Shown piece by piece: positions 38,766 to 46,439 of a stretch of DNA of 62,642 nt. The notes under the pieces were generated by a model. That model did no database searches. It worked only from the letters and a program-made list of their open reading frames with translations, and had not been told where the DNA came from. This DNA comes from Rhodopirellula sp. SM50 (GTDB taxonomy: Bacteria; Planctomycetota; Planctomycetia; Pirellulales; Pirellulaceae), in contig NZ_NTFY01000024.1 of NCBI RefSeq assembly GCF_002289565.1, positions 1 through 62,642 of the forward strand. Direction: 5' to 3'. Position numbers and translations under genes: made by a program. Each line of letters opens with the position of its first letter. The first letter of the stretch is position 1.

Positions 38766-38832
38766 CGAGGCACCAAATCGAATGTTTATTCGATCAGCCG
38801 GTTTCAATCCACGCGAACGCGAAGTCCGCGAC
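38732..38832 (-). ncRNA. CRISPR-repeat-like guide RNA gene (CreA/CreR-like candidate)
   Basis: A compact minus-strand unit. Positions 38832-38801 form a degenerate repeat and 38800-38766 a 35-nt spacer-like segment beginning CGGCTGATCGAATAAA. Positions 38765-38732 hold a terminator-like hairpin. The degenerate repeat matches the array repeat at 25 of 32 positions, including the last 15 (CGTGGATTGAAAC and two before). It differs at positions 7, 8, 10, 11, 12, 16 and 17. The 7-bp stem (positions 3-9 with 15-21) survives because changes at 7/17 and 8/16 compensate (C-G to G-U, C-G to A-U), so Cas5c could still process it. The 35-nt length equals that of ordinary spacers. No clear promoter was found on its 5' side. 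Known parallels are CreA of CreTA modules and CreR guides. Confidence 0.75.
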
Positions 38833-38890
38833 ATTGTGGGTGAGTGTCAGCCAAGCGGATTAGAATAGCCAGCCCAATTGCCTATACGGG

Positions 38891-38928
38891 TTCCGGCTAA
38901 TCGAATAAAATTAAAAACGTTTTCAAAA
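38891..38928 (+). promoter_or_regulatory. Predicted Cascade target site (TTC PAM plus protospacer) of the guide RNA
   Basis: TTC at 38891-38893 is the type I-C PAM. The adjoining protospacer (38894 onward, CGGCTAATCGAATAAA) matches the spacer-like segment at 15 of the first 16 positions. The mismatch is at position 6, a base flipped out and not read in type I guides. Pairing stops after position 16, which favours binding without cleavage. The site ends about 5 bp before the -35 element of the candidate tRNA/cas promoter. Confidence 0.75.
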
Positions 38929-38933
38929 GTATA

Positions 38934-38962
38934 TTGACCAAGAATTTCCGTAACGGTAAAAA
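38934..38962 (+). promoter_or_regulatory. Candidate promoter for the tRNA-like gene and possibly cas5c-cas8c-cas7
   Basis: TTGACC (38934-38939), a 17-bp spacer and TAAAAA (38957-38962) give a plausible sigma-70 promoter with transcription starting near 38969. Upstream is A/T-rich and overlaps the predicted Cascade target. A second weak -10 (TATATT, 38930-38935) overlaps the target more directly. Confidence 0.5.
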
Positions 38963-38966
38963 ATAA

Positions 38967-38997
38967 GAGTGCCAACAGTGGTAGCTGATTGGCACTC
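38967..38997 (+). other. 9-bp inverted repeat directly before the tRNA-like gene
   Basis: GAGTGCCAA (38967-38975) and TTGGCACTC (38989-38997) are perfect complements with a 13-nt loop. The hairpin starts where transcription is predicted to begin and ends two bases before the tRNA 5' end. It could be a 5'-leader hairpin or an operator. Confidence 0.6.
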
Positions 38998-38998
38998 G

Positions 38999-39083
38999 GC
39001 CCAGGTGGCGAAATTGGCAAACGCAGTGGTTTCCAAAACTACCGTTTCGCACGGACTTACGGGTTCGAATCCCGTTCTGGGCA
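38999..39083 (+). tRNA. Class II leucine-type tRNA with CCA anticodon
   Basis: An 85-nt cloverleaf. The acceptor pairs GCCCAGG with TCTGGGC, discriminator A39083. The D arm is GCG/CGC with GG in the loop. The anticodon stem is GTGGT (39026-39030) with ACTAC (39038-39042), loop TTCCAAA, anticodon CCA at 39033-39035. A 16-nt variable region has a 3-bp stem CGT/ACG, and the T arm is ACGGG-TTCGAAT-CCCGT. CCA is not encoded at the 3' end. The start GCCCAGGTGGCGAAATTGGC, A73 and the long variable arm are leucine-tRNA features, whereas a CCA anticodon reads UGG (tryptophan). A normal tRNA-Trp is class I with a short variable loop. It lies inside the cas operon, downstream of a predicted Cascade target. 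Confidence 0.85.
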
Positions 39084-39320
39084 CGCTTATTATCGCACCG
39101 AAAAAAATCGCGTCAACAGCCAACGTAGGGCACTACTGGCTATTGCAGCTTTGGGTTTGTACGTGGCGTTTGAACGGTACGCCTATCAAATACAAAAGCT
39201 GTTTCGTGATGTCTTCGATCCCTCAAACGGTTCGAAGTGGATTCGAATTGAAAACTTCCCCAGCGCGGCCGGCATGTCGCCCGCGTGTCATGTTTCTTCG
39301 AACCCCAATGAGGTGATTCT

Positions 39321-39986
39321 GTGTTCGGATTTAAGATTCTGGCCAAAGGTCCGCTGGCACTCTTCAGCCGACCAGAGACCCGTGTCGAGCGTGACAGCTA
39401 CGATTGCATCACTCCGTCTGCCGCGCGTGCACTCTGCGAGGGGTGCTACTGGAAGCCAGAAATTCGATGGAAGATTCGGCGTATCCATGTACTCAACCCG
39501 ATTCGACGGTTAAGTCTTCGTCGAAACGAACTGTCTTCCAAGATTGCGGAGCGAACAGCCAACTCCGCGAGAGTTAACGGCGGTCCGCTTGCAACGTTCA
39601 TCGAATCGGACCGACAGCAACGAGCAGCGTTGTATTTGCGTGACGTCTGCTACGGTATCGAGGCTGAATTTGAGGTGATCGGTGGATCCGACGGTCCCGG
39701 TAAGCACGCCGCAATGTTTGAGCGACGCCTGAAGAAGGGGCAATGCTTTCACCGGTACTATCTTGGAACTCGAGAATGCGAAGCTGACCTTCAATGGGTC
39801 GATGAAATCCCTGAAGGTGCTTATGCGACGATTCCTGAGCATGACTTTGGGATGATGTTGCATGACATCGACTATGAAAACTCGATGACACCTCATTTTT
39901 TCCACGCCGTGATGCGGCATGGAATCATCGAAGTGCCGGAGTTTTCACCGATTCGCCAGCAAAAATCGAATCACACGGGGGCCTGA
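39321..39986 (+). CDS. cas5c: Cas5c (Cas5d), crRNA-processing Cascade subunit
   Basis: A 221-residue type I-C Cas5. The N-terminal RAMP-like sheet (FGFKILAKGPLALFSRPETR) is followed by a typical SAARALCEGCYWKPEIRW. In I-C systems this protein replaces Cas6 and cuts the repeat. Tyr43 and Lys128-His129 (GPGKHAAMF) correspond to the catalytic Tyr, Lys and His described for Bacillus Cas5d. The GTG start at 39321 is preceded by GAGGTGA and begins the conserved sequence. One base separates its stop from the cas8c start. The 237 bp between the tRNA and this gene contain no other supported feature. Confidence 0.93.
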   Translation: MFGFKILAKGPLALFSRPETRVERDSYDCITPSAARALCEGCYWKPEIRWKIRRIHVLNPIRRLSLRRNELSSKIAERTANSARVNGGPLATFIESDRQQRAALYLRDVCYGIEAEFEVIGGSDGPGKHAAMFERRLKKGQCFHRYYLGTRECEADLQWVDEIPEGAYATIPEHDFGMMLHDIDYENSMTPHFFHAVMRHGIIEVPEFSPIRQQKSNHTGA

Positions 39987-39987
39987 A

Positions 39988-41844
39988 ATGAGCATGGCTA
40001 ATGCCCCCCTGCCGCCGCGACATGGGATTGTTCCTTCGCTGATAGGACTGTATCAGCGATTGGCAGAAGATGATAATCATTCAATTGCACGTCCCGGATT
40101 TGCTAGTCAGAAGATTCATTTCGCGATCGTTCTTCGACGCGATGGATCACTTTCGGCTTTTCGGTCGGTACAACAGCAAAACGCGCGAGGCAAGCTCGTT
40201 CCCAGGCAAATGCTGCTCTTCGACTCGGGTGGCCGCAGTGGAACCGCGATACAACCCAATTTCTTGTGGGACAACACCGGTTACGTTCTAGGAGCTGATG
40301 ACAAGGGGAAGGCCAAGCGTGCTGGCATGTTGTTTGATGCGTTCAAGGCTTTCCATCGCGAAGTTGCTGAAACTACCGATGACGAAGGCTTGGCAGCGGT
40401 CGTTCGCTTCTTGGACTGCTGGCAACCCGAAGCCGCGGTTAAAATCGAAAACTGGGACTCGATCGTTGGGAAAAACCTTGTCTTTCAAATCGAAGGCGAA
40501 ACTGCATATGTCCATCAATCTCCAATACTGATTGAGTATTGGAGTCAACGGTCACAGGATACGAGTGAGCATTCAGTCACGGCGCCTTCTCTGGTCGACG
40601 GACGAGTCAAGCCAATCGCGAGACTCCATCCGCCGATCAAGGGCGTTGCTGGCGCCGGGACAACCGGTGCAGCGATTGTGAGCTTCAACCAGGTGTCTTT
40701 CGAGAGCTACGGAAAGAAGCAGAGTTTCAACTCACCGCTGAGTGAAACGGAAGCGTTCCAATACACGACCGCGCTGAACTATCTGCTGGCAGACTCCTCA
40801 CGTCGTGTGCAGGTTGGCGATGCAACCATGTTGTTTTGGAGTGACTCTCCGAGCACCGAAGCAGAAGATTTAGCATTCGAGCTATTTGCAGAATCTCCGA
40901 CACCGAAAGAACCAACATCAGATGATCTTGTTTTGATCGACCGGATCAAACACTTTCTTCAAGCGGCCCGTGATGGGACGTTGGCTGATCAGATCAGCGA
41001 TGCCAATGCGGGCTTTTATGTCCTCGGGCTTTCACCGAACAAGAGTCGCCTGAGCGTGAGATTTTGGTGGAACGATTCTGTTGAGGTCTGGGCCAATCGG
41101 CTAGCCATTCACGTGGACGATCTCAGGATTGCTGGATTATCTGACAACAGATTTCCCGTCGTTCGCTCGCTGGCTTCACAAACCGTACGAGATCCAAAAG
41201 AGACGCCCCCGGAACTTGCCGGCGCGATCACACGATCGATTCTGCATGGTACGAAGTATCCTGATGAATTGTGGCGGAGTGTCGTCCGCCGCTGCCGCGT
41301 CGATCGAAACGTTACACCCATTCGTGCAGCAATACTGAAGGCGTGTCTCAATCGAAGCGTTCGCCTGCGACAACCTGAACAATCGAGGGACACATCTGAG
41401 ATTGGTGTAGCGAGGGCAGGTCAGCCGTTCGTTGATTACTCGCTCAATCAAGAAATGCCGTCGAATGCCTATCAGATTGGACGACTGTTGGGGGCGTTGG
41501 ATCTCGTGCATCTTGCATCAACAGACAATCGCATCAAGGAGTCTGCTGCGGCACGAATGTTATCCGTAGCTGTCGCGACTCCTGCATCAGTCATTCCGCG
41601 TCTGGTGAAACTTTACCAGTTGCATAAGACGAATTTACCGGAGGACCCAGCCGAGGCGCGACAACGAAAAGTACGTACGCGGCGGACTTTCGAGCGAATC
41701 GTAGCGGACATCTTTTTGCAAATTCAAAGATTTCCTTCGAATTTGTCCGATCGCGAGCAAGCACTCGCTCTGCTCGGTTTCTACCAACAACGTCAGCACT
41801 TTTTTCGTTTGCAAGAACCGGATCCTGAGGCCGGTTCAGCTTGA
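39988..41844 (+). CDS. cas8c: Cas8c (Csd1), large subunit of the type I-C Cascade
   Basis: A 618-residue Csd1-family protein starting [20 protein letters not shown]. Family features include [29 protein letters not shown] and [19 protein letters not shown]. The C-terminal helical part ([20 protein letters not shown] to [15 protein letters not shown]) is the region usually also made separately as Cas11c from an internal start. It is clearly repeated in the gene two positions downstream. Cas8c recognises the PAM in I-C systems. ATG at 39988 directly follows the cas5c stop. Confidence 0.93.
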   Translation: MSMANAPLPPRHGIVPSLIGLYQRLAEDDNHSIARPGFASQKIHFAIVLRRDGSLSAFRSVQQQNARGKLVPRQMLLFDSGGRSGTAIQPNFLWDNTGYVLGADDKGKAKRAGMLFDAFKAFHREVAETTDDEGLAAVVRFLDCWQPEAAVKIENWDSIVGKNLVFQIEGETAYVHQSPILIEYWSQRSQDTSEHSVTAPSLVDGRVKPIARLHPPIKGVAGAGTTGAAIVSFNQVSFESYGKKQSFNSPLSETEAFQYTTALNYLLADSSRRVQVGDATMLFWSDSPSTEAEDLAFELFAESPTPKEPTSDDLVLIDRIKHFLQAARDGTLADQISDANAGFYVLGLSPNKSRLSVRFWWNDSVEVWANRLAIHVDDLRIAGLSDNRFPVVRSLASQTVRDPKETPPELAGAITRSILHGTKYPDELWRSVVRRCRVDRNVTPIRAAILKACLNRSVRLRQPEQSRDTSEIGVARAGQPFVDYSLNQEMPSNAYQIGRLLGALDLVHLASTDNRIKESAAARMLSVAVATPASVIPRLVKLYQLHKTNLPEDPAEARQRKVRTRRTFERIVADIFLQIQRFPSNLSDREQALALLGFYQQRQHFFRLQEPDPEAGSA

Positions 41845-41896
41845 TGAAATCAATAGACAATCTTCCCCCCTATACAATCCCATTGGAGAACAGGCT

Positions 41897-42832
41897 ATGA
41901 ACAAACCATCCACACCGATCACCAATCGCTACGACATTGTTTTCTTCTTTGACATTACGGATGGGAATCCCAACGGAGACCCCGACGCGGGAAACATGCC
42001 GCGTGTTGATCCGGAGACAGGGCAGGGGCTGGTTACGGATGTATGTCTAAAACGCAAGATCCGCAACTTTGTTGGACTGCTGAAGGAGTGCCAGCCGCCC
42101 TATGAAATCTACGTGAAGGAACGTGCTGTTCTGAACAATCAACATGCACTTGCGTGGGAGGCCGTTGCGCCGAAGGTCGCGAAGAAAGACCGGAACCGGT
42201 TGTCGTCTGCCAAGGAAAAGCAACAAGAATTGACAGAGTGGATGTGCCACAATTTTTTCGACATTCGCACTTTCGGAGCCGTGATGACCACGGACATCAA
42301 TTGCGGCCAAGTCCGTGGGCCAGTTCAACTGGGGATTGCCCGTAGTATTCATCCGGTGGTTCCCCAGGAATTTGCAGTGACGCGATGTGCGGTGACCACT
42401 GAAAAAGAAGCTGAAAAGCAAAAGGGCGGAAACCGCACGATGGGCCGGAAATTTACAGTCCCCTACGGGTTGTATCGTGTGCACATGTATGTCAGTCCGC
42501 ATCTCGCAGACAGAACCGGATTCAGCGAGGAGGATTTGGAACTGCTGAAGCAATCGCTTTCACAAATGTTTGAGATCGACCGTAGCGCAGCACGTGCAAA
42601 CATGCGTCCGGTTCGGTGTATCGCGTTCAGACATGATTCAAAGCTAGGTTCGGCCCGCGCCGACGAGTTGTTTCGACGAGTCGAAGTTTCAGTCGGCGAA
42701 GGGATTCAACCAATCGGAGGTTGGGCAGAGTCAATCGAAGGCAGTCGACCGCCTCGAAACGCAAGTGACTATCAAATTGTCGTCGATGACATCGATTTGC
42801 CGTCTGGCGTCAACGTGGAGGAGTGGGTATGA
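41897..42832 (+). CDS. cas7: Cas7 (Csd2), Cascade backbone subunit
   Basis: A 311-residue Csd2/Csh2-family RAMP protein with the hallmark [19 protein letters not shown] near the N-terminus, [15 protein letters not shown], and the central [19 protein letters not shown]. Multiple copies coat the crRNA. GGAGAA lies about 9 bases before ATG 41897. Its stop overlaps the start of the next gene (ATGA). Confidence 0.95.
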   Translation: MNKPSTPITNRYDIVFFFDITDGNPNGDPDAGNMPRVDPETGQGLVTDVCLKRKIRNFVGLLKECQPPYEIYVKERAVLNNQHALAWEAVAPKVAKKDRNRLSSAKEKQQELTEWMCHNFFDIRTFGAVMTTDINCGQVRGPVQLGIARSIHPVVPQEFAVTRCAVTTEKEAEKQKGGNRTMGRKFTVPYGLYRVHMYVSPHLADRTGFSEEDLELLKQSLSQMFEIDRSAARANMRPVRCIAFRHDSKLGSARADELFRRVEVSVGEGIQPIGGWAESIEGSRPPRNASDYQIVVDDIDLPSGVNVEEWV

Positions 42833-43656
42833 ACACCAAGCATGTCGGACTGAATGAATTTCATAGTTCCTCGGCCTATCACGCTGGAAGGCTGATGGCT
42901 CTTTTTCAACAGATCCAAGATCTGGATTCACCAGATTTGAATTCGACGTTTTCATCACGTTATTTTTCAGCCGCTACGGATTGTCCCGCTCGGGTGCTCC
43001 CGACTGTTTGTGACATTGCGATGAAGCGTTTGAGGCGTTTGCCCGTTCGTAAGCATCGATATGATTTGCGTGCTGCATTGATTCGCACGTACGGACAGAT
43101 TGATCGCTTGCCGTCAGTGCTGACATTGAAGGGGAAGGCTGAGTTCCAGCTTGGATATTTTCACCAGTGCGGCGTGGTTGTCGGTCGTTACAAAAACGGG
43201 CGCTACAAGAGCAGCGATGGAACAATCGTGAAGAGCCTGGGCGAACGGACGATTGCTGATCTACTTTTCCAAAACGGTGTCAAATATTGCTACGAAGAAC
43301 CGTTGAATGTCCCAATAAAACTGTCCGATCCCAATGGTGAAAAAAAACAAGTCGAGCCAGATTTCACCATCGAACGATTCGGTTTCCGCCTGCTGATAGA
43401 GTACACAGGACTGCTGGACGACGTTCGCTATCACAAGAATTGGCGCTGGAAGTTGAAGCGATTGACACGCGGTCTAGGTGGCAAGGAATTTCGTGACTTG
43501 GTTGCGGAAACAGGGGATACGTATCCTGTCAGCCTTACCAAATTCACCTTGCTCGATGTGACACCCGACGAATTGCAATCACAAGTTCAGGTGGACCAGC
43601 TACTGGAGAAAATTCAGACTTGGATCTCCTGGATAGATTCTAAGAATCCCCAGTAG
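42829..43656 (+). CDS. Cas11c-like domain fused to a PD-(D/E)XK nuclease-like domain
   Basis: A 275-residue protein whose ATG overlaps the cas7 stop. Residues 1-118 align with the C-terminus of the neighbouring Cas8c: [17 protein letters not shown] versus [30 protein letters not shown] versus [13 protein letters not shown], and [11 protein letters not shown] versus [10 protein letters not shown]. That part of Cas8c is the Cas11c small subunit. Residues about 130-240 look like a restriction-endonuclease fold with the series Glu139 ([11 protein letters not shown]), Asp178 (VEPDFTI), Glu191 (LLIEYTG) and Lys208 (WRWKLKRL). It is therefore a possible Cascade-associated nuclease. No standard type I-C gene has this build. 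Activity is inferred. Confidence 0.75.
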   Translation: MNTKHVGLNEFHSSSAYHAGRLMALFQQIQDLDSPDLNSTFSSRYFSAATDCPARVLPTVCDIAMKRLRRLPVRKHRYDLRAALIRTYGQIDRLPSVLTLKGKAEFQLGYFHQCGVVVGRYKNGRYKSSDGTIVKSLGERTIADLLFQNGVKYCYEEPLNVPIKLSDPNGEKKQVEPDFTIERFGFRLLIEYTGLLDDVRYHKNWRWKLKRLTRGLGGKEFRDLVAETGDTYPVSLTKFTLLDVTPDELQSQVQVDQLLEKIQTWISWIDSKNPQ

Positions 43657-43657
43657 A

Positions 43658-43897
43658 TTACTCAGACGATGCCGATTCGAATTCAAATCGCCGGCTTTCC
43701 GCGGACGGCGGGGCTGTGACCCGAATCTCAAGTCGAGTTGCCTTTCCATCGATGAACATTTCAATTTCGCCGGTCCCTTCGCCTACCGATTGTTGCTCGG
43801 CAAGTAACGCAAATCCAGGTCCCAAATGTCCCAATTCATACCGGATTCCATTCATCTTCAGGTACAGCTCGACGTCAGCCGAAAAAGTCTTAGGCAT
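43658..43897 (-). CDS. Small hypothetical protein facing the kinase-like gene
   Basis: A 79-residue beta-rich frame (MPKTFSADVELYLKMNGIRY onwards) containing FALLAEQQSVGEGTGEIEMF. It runs against the operon, ending one base after the preceding gene, and its start region abuts the start of the forward kinase-like gene. An alternative ATG at 43906 would overlap that start. No family recognised. Confidence 0.5.
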   Translation of the reverse strand: MPKTFSADVELYLKMNGIRYELGHLGPGFALLAEQQSVGEGTGEIEMFIDGKATRLEIRVTAPPSAESRRFEFESASSE

Positions 43898-43904
43898 CGA
43901 GATC

Positions 43905-44408
43905 ATGGATCTTCCTGAGTCAATCGAATCGCGTTTGAAGACGTACACGGAACTTCGAAAATCGGTCGTGGTGTCCGGCCTTGGCCAGGGCACGCAGGGT
44001 AGCGTAGTCGTCTGCTCTAATCTATCCCAGCAACACGTCGCTGTAAAATTTCACGAACGCTCGAATGCCTATTTTCGTGAACGCGATGTCTATCTGCGAT
44101 TGTCAGATCTAGAAATCACCCATGTACAGGGCCTCCGTATTCCTATTCTCGTTCATTTCGACGACGATTTACTCGCCATCGAGATGACCATCGTCAGCCC
44201 TCCATTTTGTTTGGACTTTGGCGGGGCGTACTTGGACCGGCCGCCGGATTATACCCCCGAAGTCTGGCGGGATTGGCGGGAACAGAAGAGCGAGGACTTT
44301 GAAGAAGACTGGCCGGTTGTCCAAGAGATCTTGGCCGAATTTGAGTCCTTCGGGATCTATATCGCCGACGTCAATCCCGGAAATATCCGTTTCCGGAACA
44401 ACACCTGA
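43905..44408 (+). CDS. Minimal protein-kinase-like protein
   Basis: A 167-residue protein with kinase-like elements in the right order. A glycine-rich loop (VVSGLGQGTQGSVVV, about residues 22-36) is followed by VAVKFHE with the conserved Lys and, near the C-terminus, YIADVNPGNIRF, resembling the catalytic-loop Asp and Asn. The large C-lobe of ordinary kinases is missing and no DFG is evident, so activity is doubtful. It lies between the effector and adaptation cas genes, 21 bp before cas4. Base composition changes within it, from A/T-rich in the first half to G/C-rich after about 44160. Confidence 0.6.
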   Translation: MDLPESIESRLKTYTELRKSVVVSGLGQGTQGSVVVCSNLSQQHVAVKFHERSNAYFRERDVYLRLSDLEITHVQGLRIPILVHFDDDLLAIEMTIVSPPFCLDFGGAYLDRPPDYTPEVWRDWREQKSEDFEEDWPVVQEILAEFESFGIYIADVNPGNIRFRNNT

Positions 44409-44429
44409 CCCCGCGGAGGCGCGACGCAT

Positions 44430-45107
44430 GTGAGCTACCACGAAGACGACTTGTTGCCGATCTCGGCTCTCCAGCACCTGCTGTTCTGCCCACGCCAATG
44501 CGCGCTGATTCATGTCGAACGATTGTGGGCCGAAAACCAGTTGACGGTCGAAGGATCGCACCTGCATGAAAAGGCCGATACGCCGCAGCACGCGCTCGAC
44601 AACACCGGCGCAGGCTCCGTTCGGATCGAGCGGGCCTTGCCGATCCGATCGCTCGAGCTGGGGCTGATCGGCCAAGCCGACGTCGTTGAGTTCCATCTCG
44701 ATGACGCCAGACAAATTCAGCGGATCGTGCCCGTCGAATACAAGCGGGGACGACCGAAGAAAGACGACTCCGATCGCGTCCAGCTTTGTGCCCAAGCCCT
44801 CTGTTTGGAGGAAATGCGTGGCACCGAGGTTACCGAAGGTGCGCTCTTTTACGGGACCAAACGACGGCGTCAGAACGTCCGGATCGATACAGAGTTGCGG
44901 GACACGACGATGACGACGATTGATCGGTTGCGCACCATGATTCGCGAGCACGAGACGCCGGCGGCCGTCTTCACCAAAGCTTGCAAAAAATGTTCGCTGA
45001 TCGAACTCTGCCTGCCAACGGCAACGTCCGGCCAGCGTGACGTCAGCCGCTTTGTCAGCCGCCAACTGGAAGCCCACCTCCGCGCCACCGAACCCCTTTC
45101 GGATTGA
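44430..45107 (+). CDS. cas4: Cas4 nuclease (adaptation)
   Basis: A 225-residue Cas4 with an N-terminal Cys in LLFCPRQCALIHVE and the RecB-like nuclease motifs GLIGQADVVEF and VPVEYKRG followed by CAQALCLE. The iron-sulfur cysteines at the end are CKKCSLIELC. It trims prespacers and selects the PAM with Cas1-Cas2. The GTG start at 44430 overlaps an ATG one frame away (44428). Followed by cas1 after 9 bp. Confidence 0.93.
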   Translation: MSYHEDDLLPISALQHLLFCPRQCALIHVERLWAENQLTVEGSHLHEKADTPQHALDNTGAGSVRIERALPIRSLELGLIGQADVVEFHLDDARQIQRIVPVEYKRGRPKKDDSDRVQLCAQALCLEEMRGTEVTEGALFYGTKRRRQNVRIDTELRDTTMTTIDRLRTMIREHETPAAVFTKACKKCSLIELCLPTATSGQRDVSRFVSRQLEAHLRATEPLSD

Positions 45108-45116
45108 GTTTCGCCG

Positions 45117-46142
45117 ATGAAACGCCATCTCAATACGCTGTTTGTGACCACCGAAGGGAGCTACCTGGCCAAAGACGGTCAGGCGGTCGCGGTCCGAATC
45201 GAGAACGAAACGAGGCTGCGGATTCCGCTGCACAACCTCGACGGCATCGTCTGCTTCGGACGCGTCGGATTCAGCTCGGCGCTCGCCGGTGCCTGTGCCG
45301 ATTCAGGCGTCACCTTGTCGTTGCTCACGCCCAACGGAAAGTTTCTTGCCTCGGTCGTCGGGTATTCACCCGGGAACGTCTTGCTGCGTCGGCAGCAGTA
45401 CCGTGCCGCCGACGAGGCGGCGGCAACCGCAGAGATCGCTAAGAACGTTGTGTTGGGAAAGATCGCCAATGCCAGAAGTGTGTTGTTGCGCGGTGCCCGA
45501 GACCAAAAGTCCGCGGAGGCGGCCGAACGTTTGAGAGCCGTGGCAAAGGGGATGGCCGGGACGTTAAATTTGATCCGCCAGTCGGACGATGTGGACACCG
45601 TTCGAGGCTATGAAGGCGAATCGGCATCGCGATATTTTTCGGCGTTCAGCGAGTTGGTCTCGGTGCCGGAATTTGCGTTCACCAAGCGTTCGCGCCGGCC
45701 ACCGTTGGATGCGATGAATGCCTTGATGAGTTTTATTTACGCGTTGTTGATGCATGATGCGCGGAGTGCGTGCGAGGCGACGGGGTTGGACGCTGCGGTC
45801 GGATTTTTGCATCGCGATCGGCCGGGGCGTCCCGGTTTGGCGTTAGATTTGATGGAGGAGTTTCGTCCGTTCTTGGCGGATCGTCTGGCACTTTCGCTGG
45901 TCAATCGCAAGCAGGTCAACGGACGCGGCTTCGAAACGACCGAATCGGGTGCGGTACGAATGGACGATCAAACGCGCAAGACGGTGCTGACGGCGTACCA
46001 AACTCGTAAGCAGGATGAAATCGAGCATCCGTTCTTGGGCGAAAAGGTTTCGATCGGCATGTTGGTTCACTTGCAGGCTCGGTTGCTGGCCCGGCATTTG
46101 CGTGGCGATTTGGATCAGTATCCCCCGTTCATATGGAAGTAG
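45117..46142 (+). CDS. cas1: Cas1 integrase (type I-C)
   Basis: A 341-residue Cas1c. The beta-rich N-domain ([20 protein letters not shown]) and catalytic helical domain contain the conserved Glu in [13 protein letters not shown], a His in [32 protein letters not shown] and the distal acidic residues. It forms the Cas1-Cas2 complex that inserts spacers beside the leader. The G+C here is high (45781-45840: 41/60), unlike cas3-cas8. Confidence 0.96.
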   Translation: MKRHLNTLFVTTEGSYLAKDGQAVAVRIENETRLRIPLHNLDGIVCFGRVGFSSALAGACADSGVTLSLLTPNGKFLASVVGYSPGNVLLRRQQYRAADEAAATAEIAKNVVLGKIANARSVLLRGARDQKSAEAAERLRAVAKGMAGTLNLIRQSDDVDTVRGYEGESASRYFSAFSELVSVPEFAFTKRSRRPPLDAMNALMSFIYALLMHDARSACEATGLDAAVGFLHRDRPGRPGLALDLMEEFRPFLADRLALSLVNRKQVNGRGFETTESGAVRMDDQTRKTVLTAYQTRKQDEIEHPFLGEKVSIGMLVHLQARLLARHLRGDLDQYPPFIWK

Positions 46143-46148
46143 TGTGTC

Positions 46149-46439
46149 ATGCATGTGTTGGTGACTTATGACGTTGCGACGGTGAATTCGGCGGGCAAGC
46201 GTCGATTGCGTCGAGTGGCAAAGATATGTCTGGATTTCGGTCAGCGGGTGCAGAATTCGGTGTTTGAGCTGCATGTCAATCCGGCGCAATGGGCGGAATG
46301 CCGCAAGCGATTGATCGAGGCCTGTGAACCGTTGGAAGACAGTTTGCGGTTCTATCAGTTGGGAAATGACTACGGCGCAAAGGTGGAGCACGTCGGTGCC
46401 AAGCCATCGTTGGACACCGAAGGTCCACTGATCATTTGA
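46149..46439 (+). CDS. cas2: Cas2 (type I-C)
   Basis: A 96-residue Cas2 beginning MHVLVTYDVATVNSAGKRRL, with the usual Asp at the end of strand 1, QNSVFELHVNPAQW, and RFYQLGNDYGAKVEHVG. It is the structural partner of Cas1. It starts 6 bp after cas1 and ends 194 bp before the first repeat. Confidence 0.96.
   Translation: MHVLVTYDVATVNSAGKRRLRRVAKICLDFGQRVQNSVFELHVNPAQWAECRKRLIEACEPLEDSLRFYQLGNDYGAKVEHVGAKPSLDTEGPLII

Noticed and set aside
38801-38832. Reading the solitary repeat near cas3 as a mere leftover of an old array
   Set aside because: The compensated stem, intact handle, spacer-length segment, adjacent terminator and PAM-flanked target argue for a maintained element; kept as the main finding.
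38785-38909. Reading the guide/target similarity simply as a DNA hairpin or operator inverted repeat
   Set aside because: Possible, since TTTATTCGATCAGCCG and CGGCTAATCGAATAAA are inverted. However, the exact phase after the repeat, the TTC PAM and the position-6 mismatch are better explained by guide pairing.
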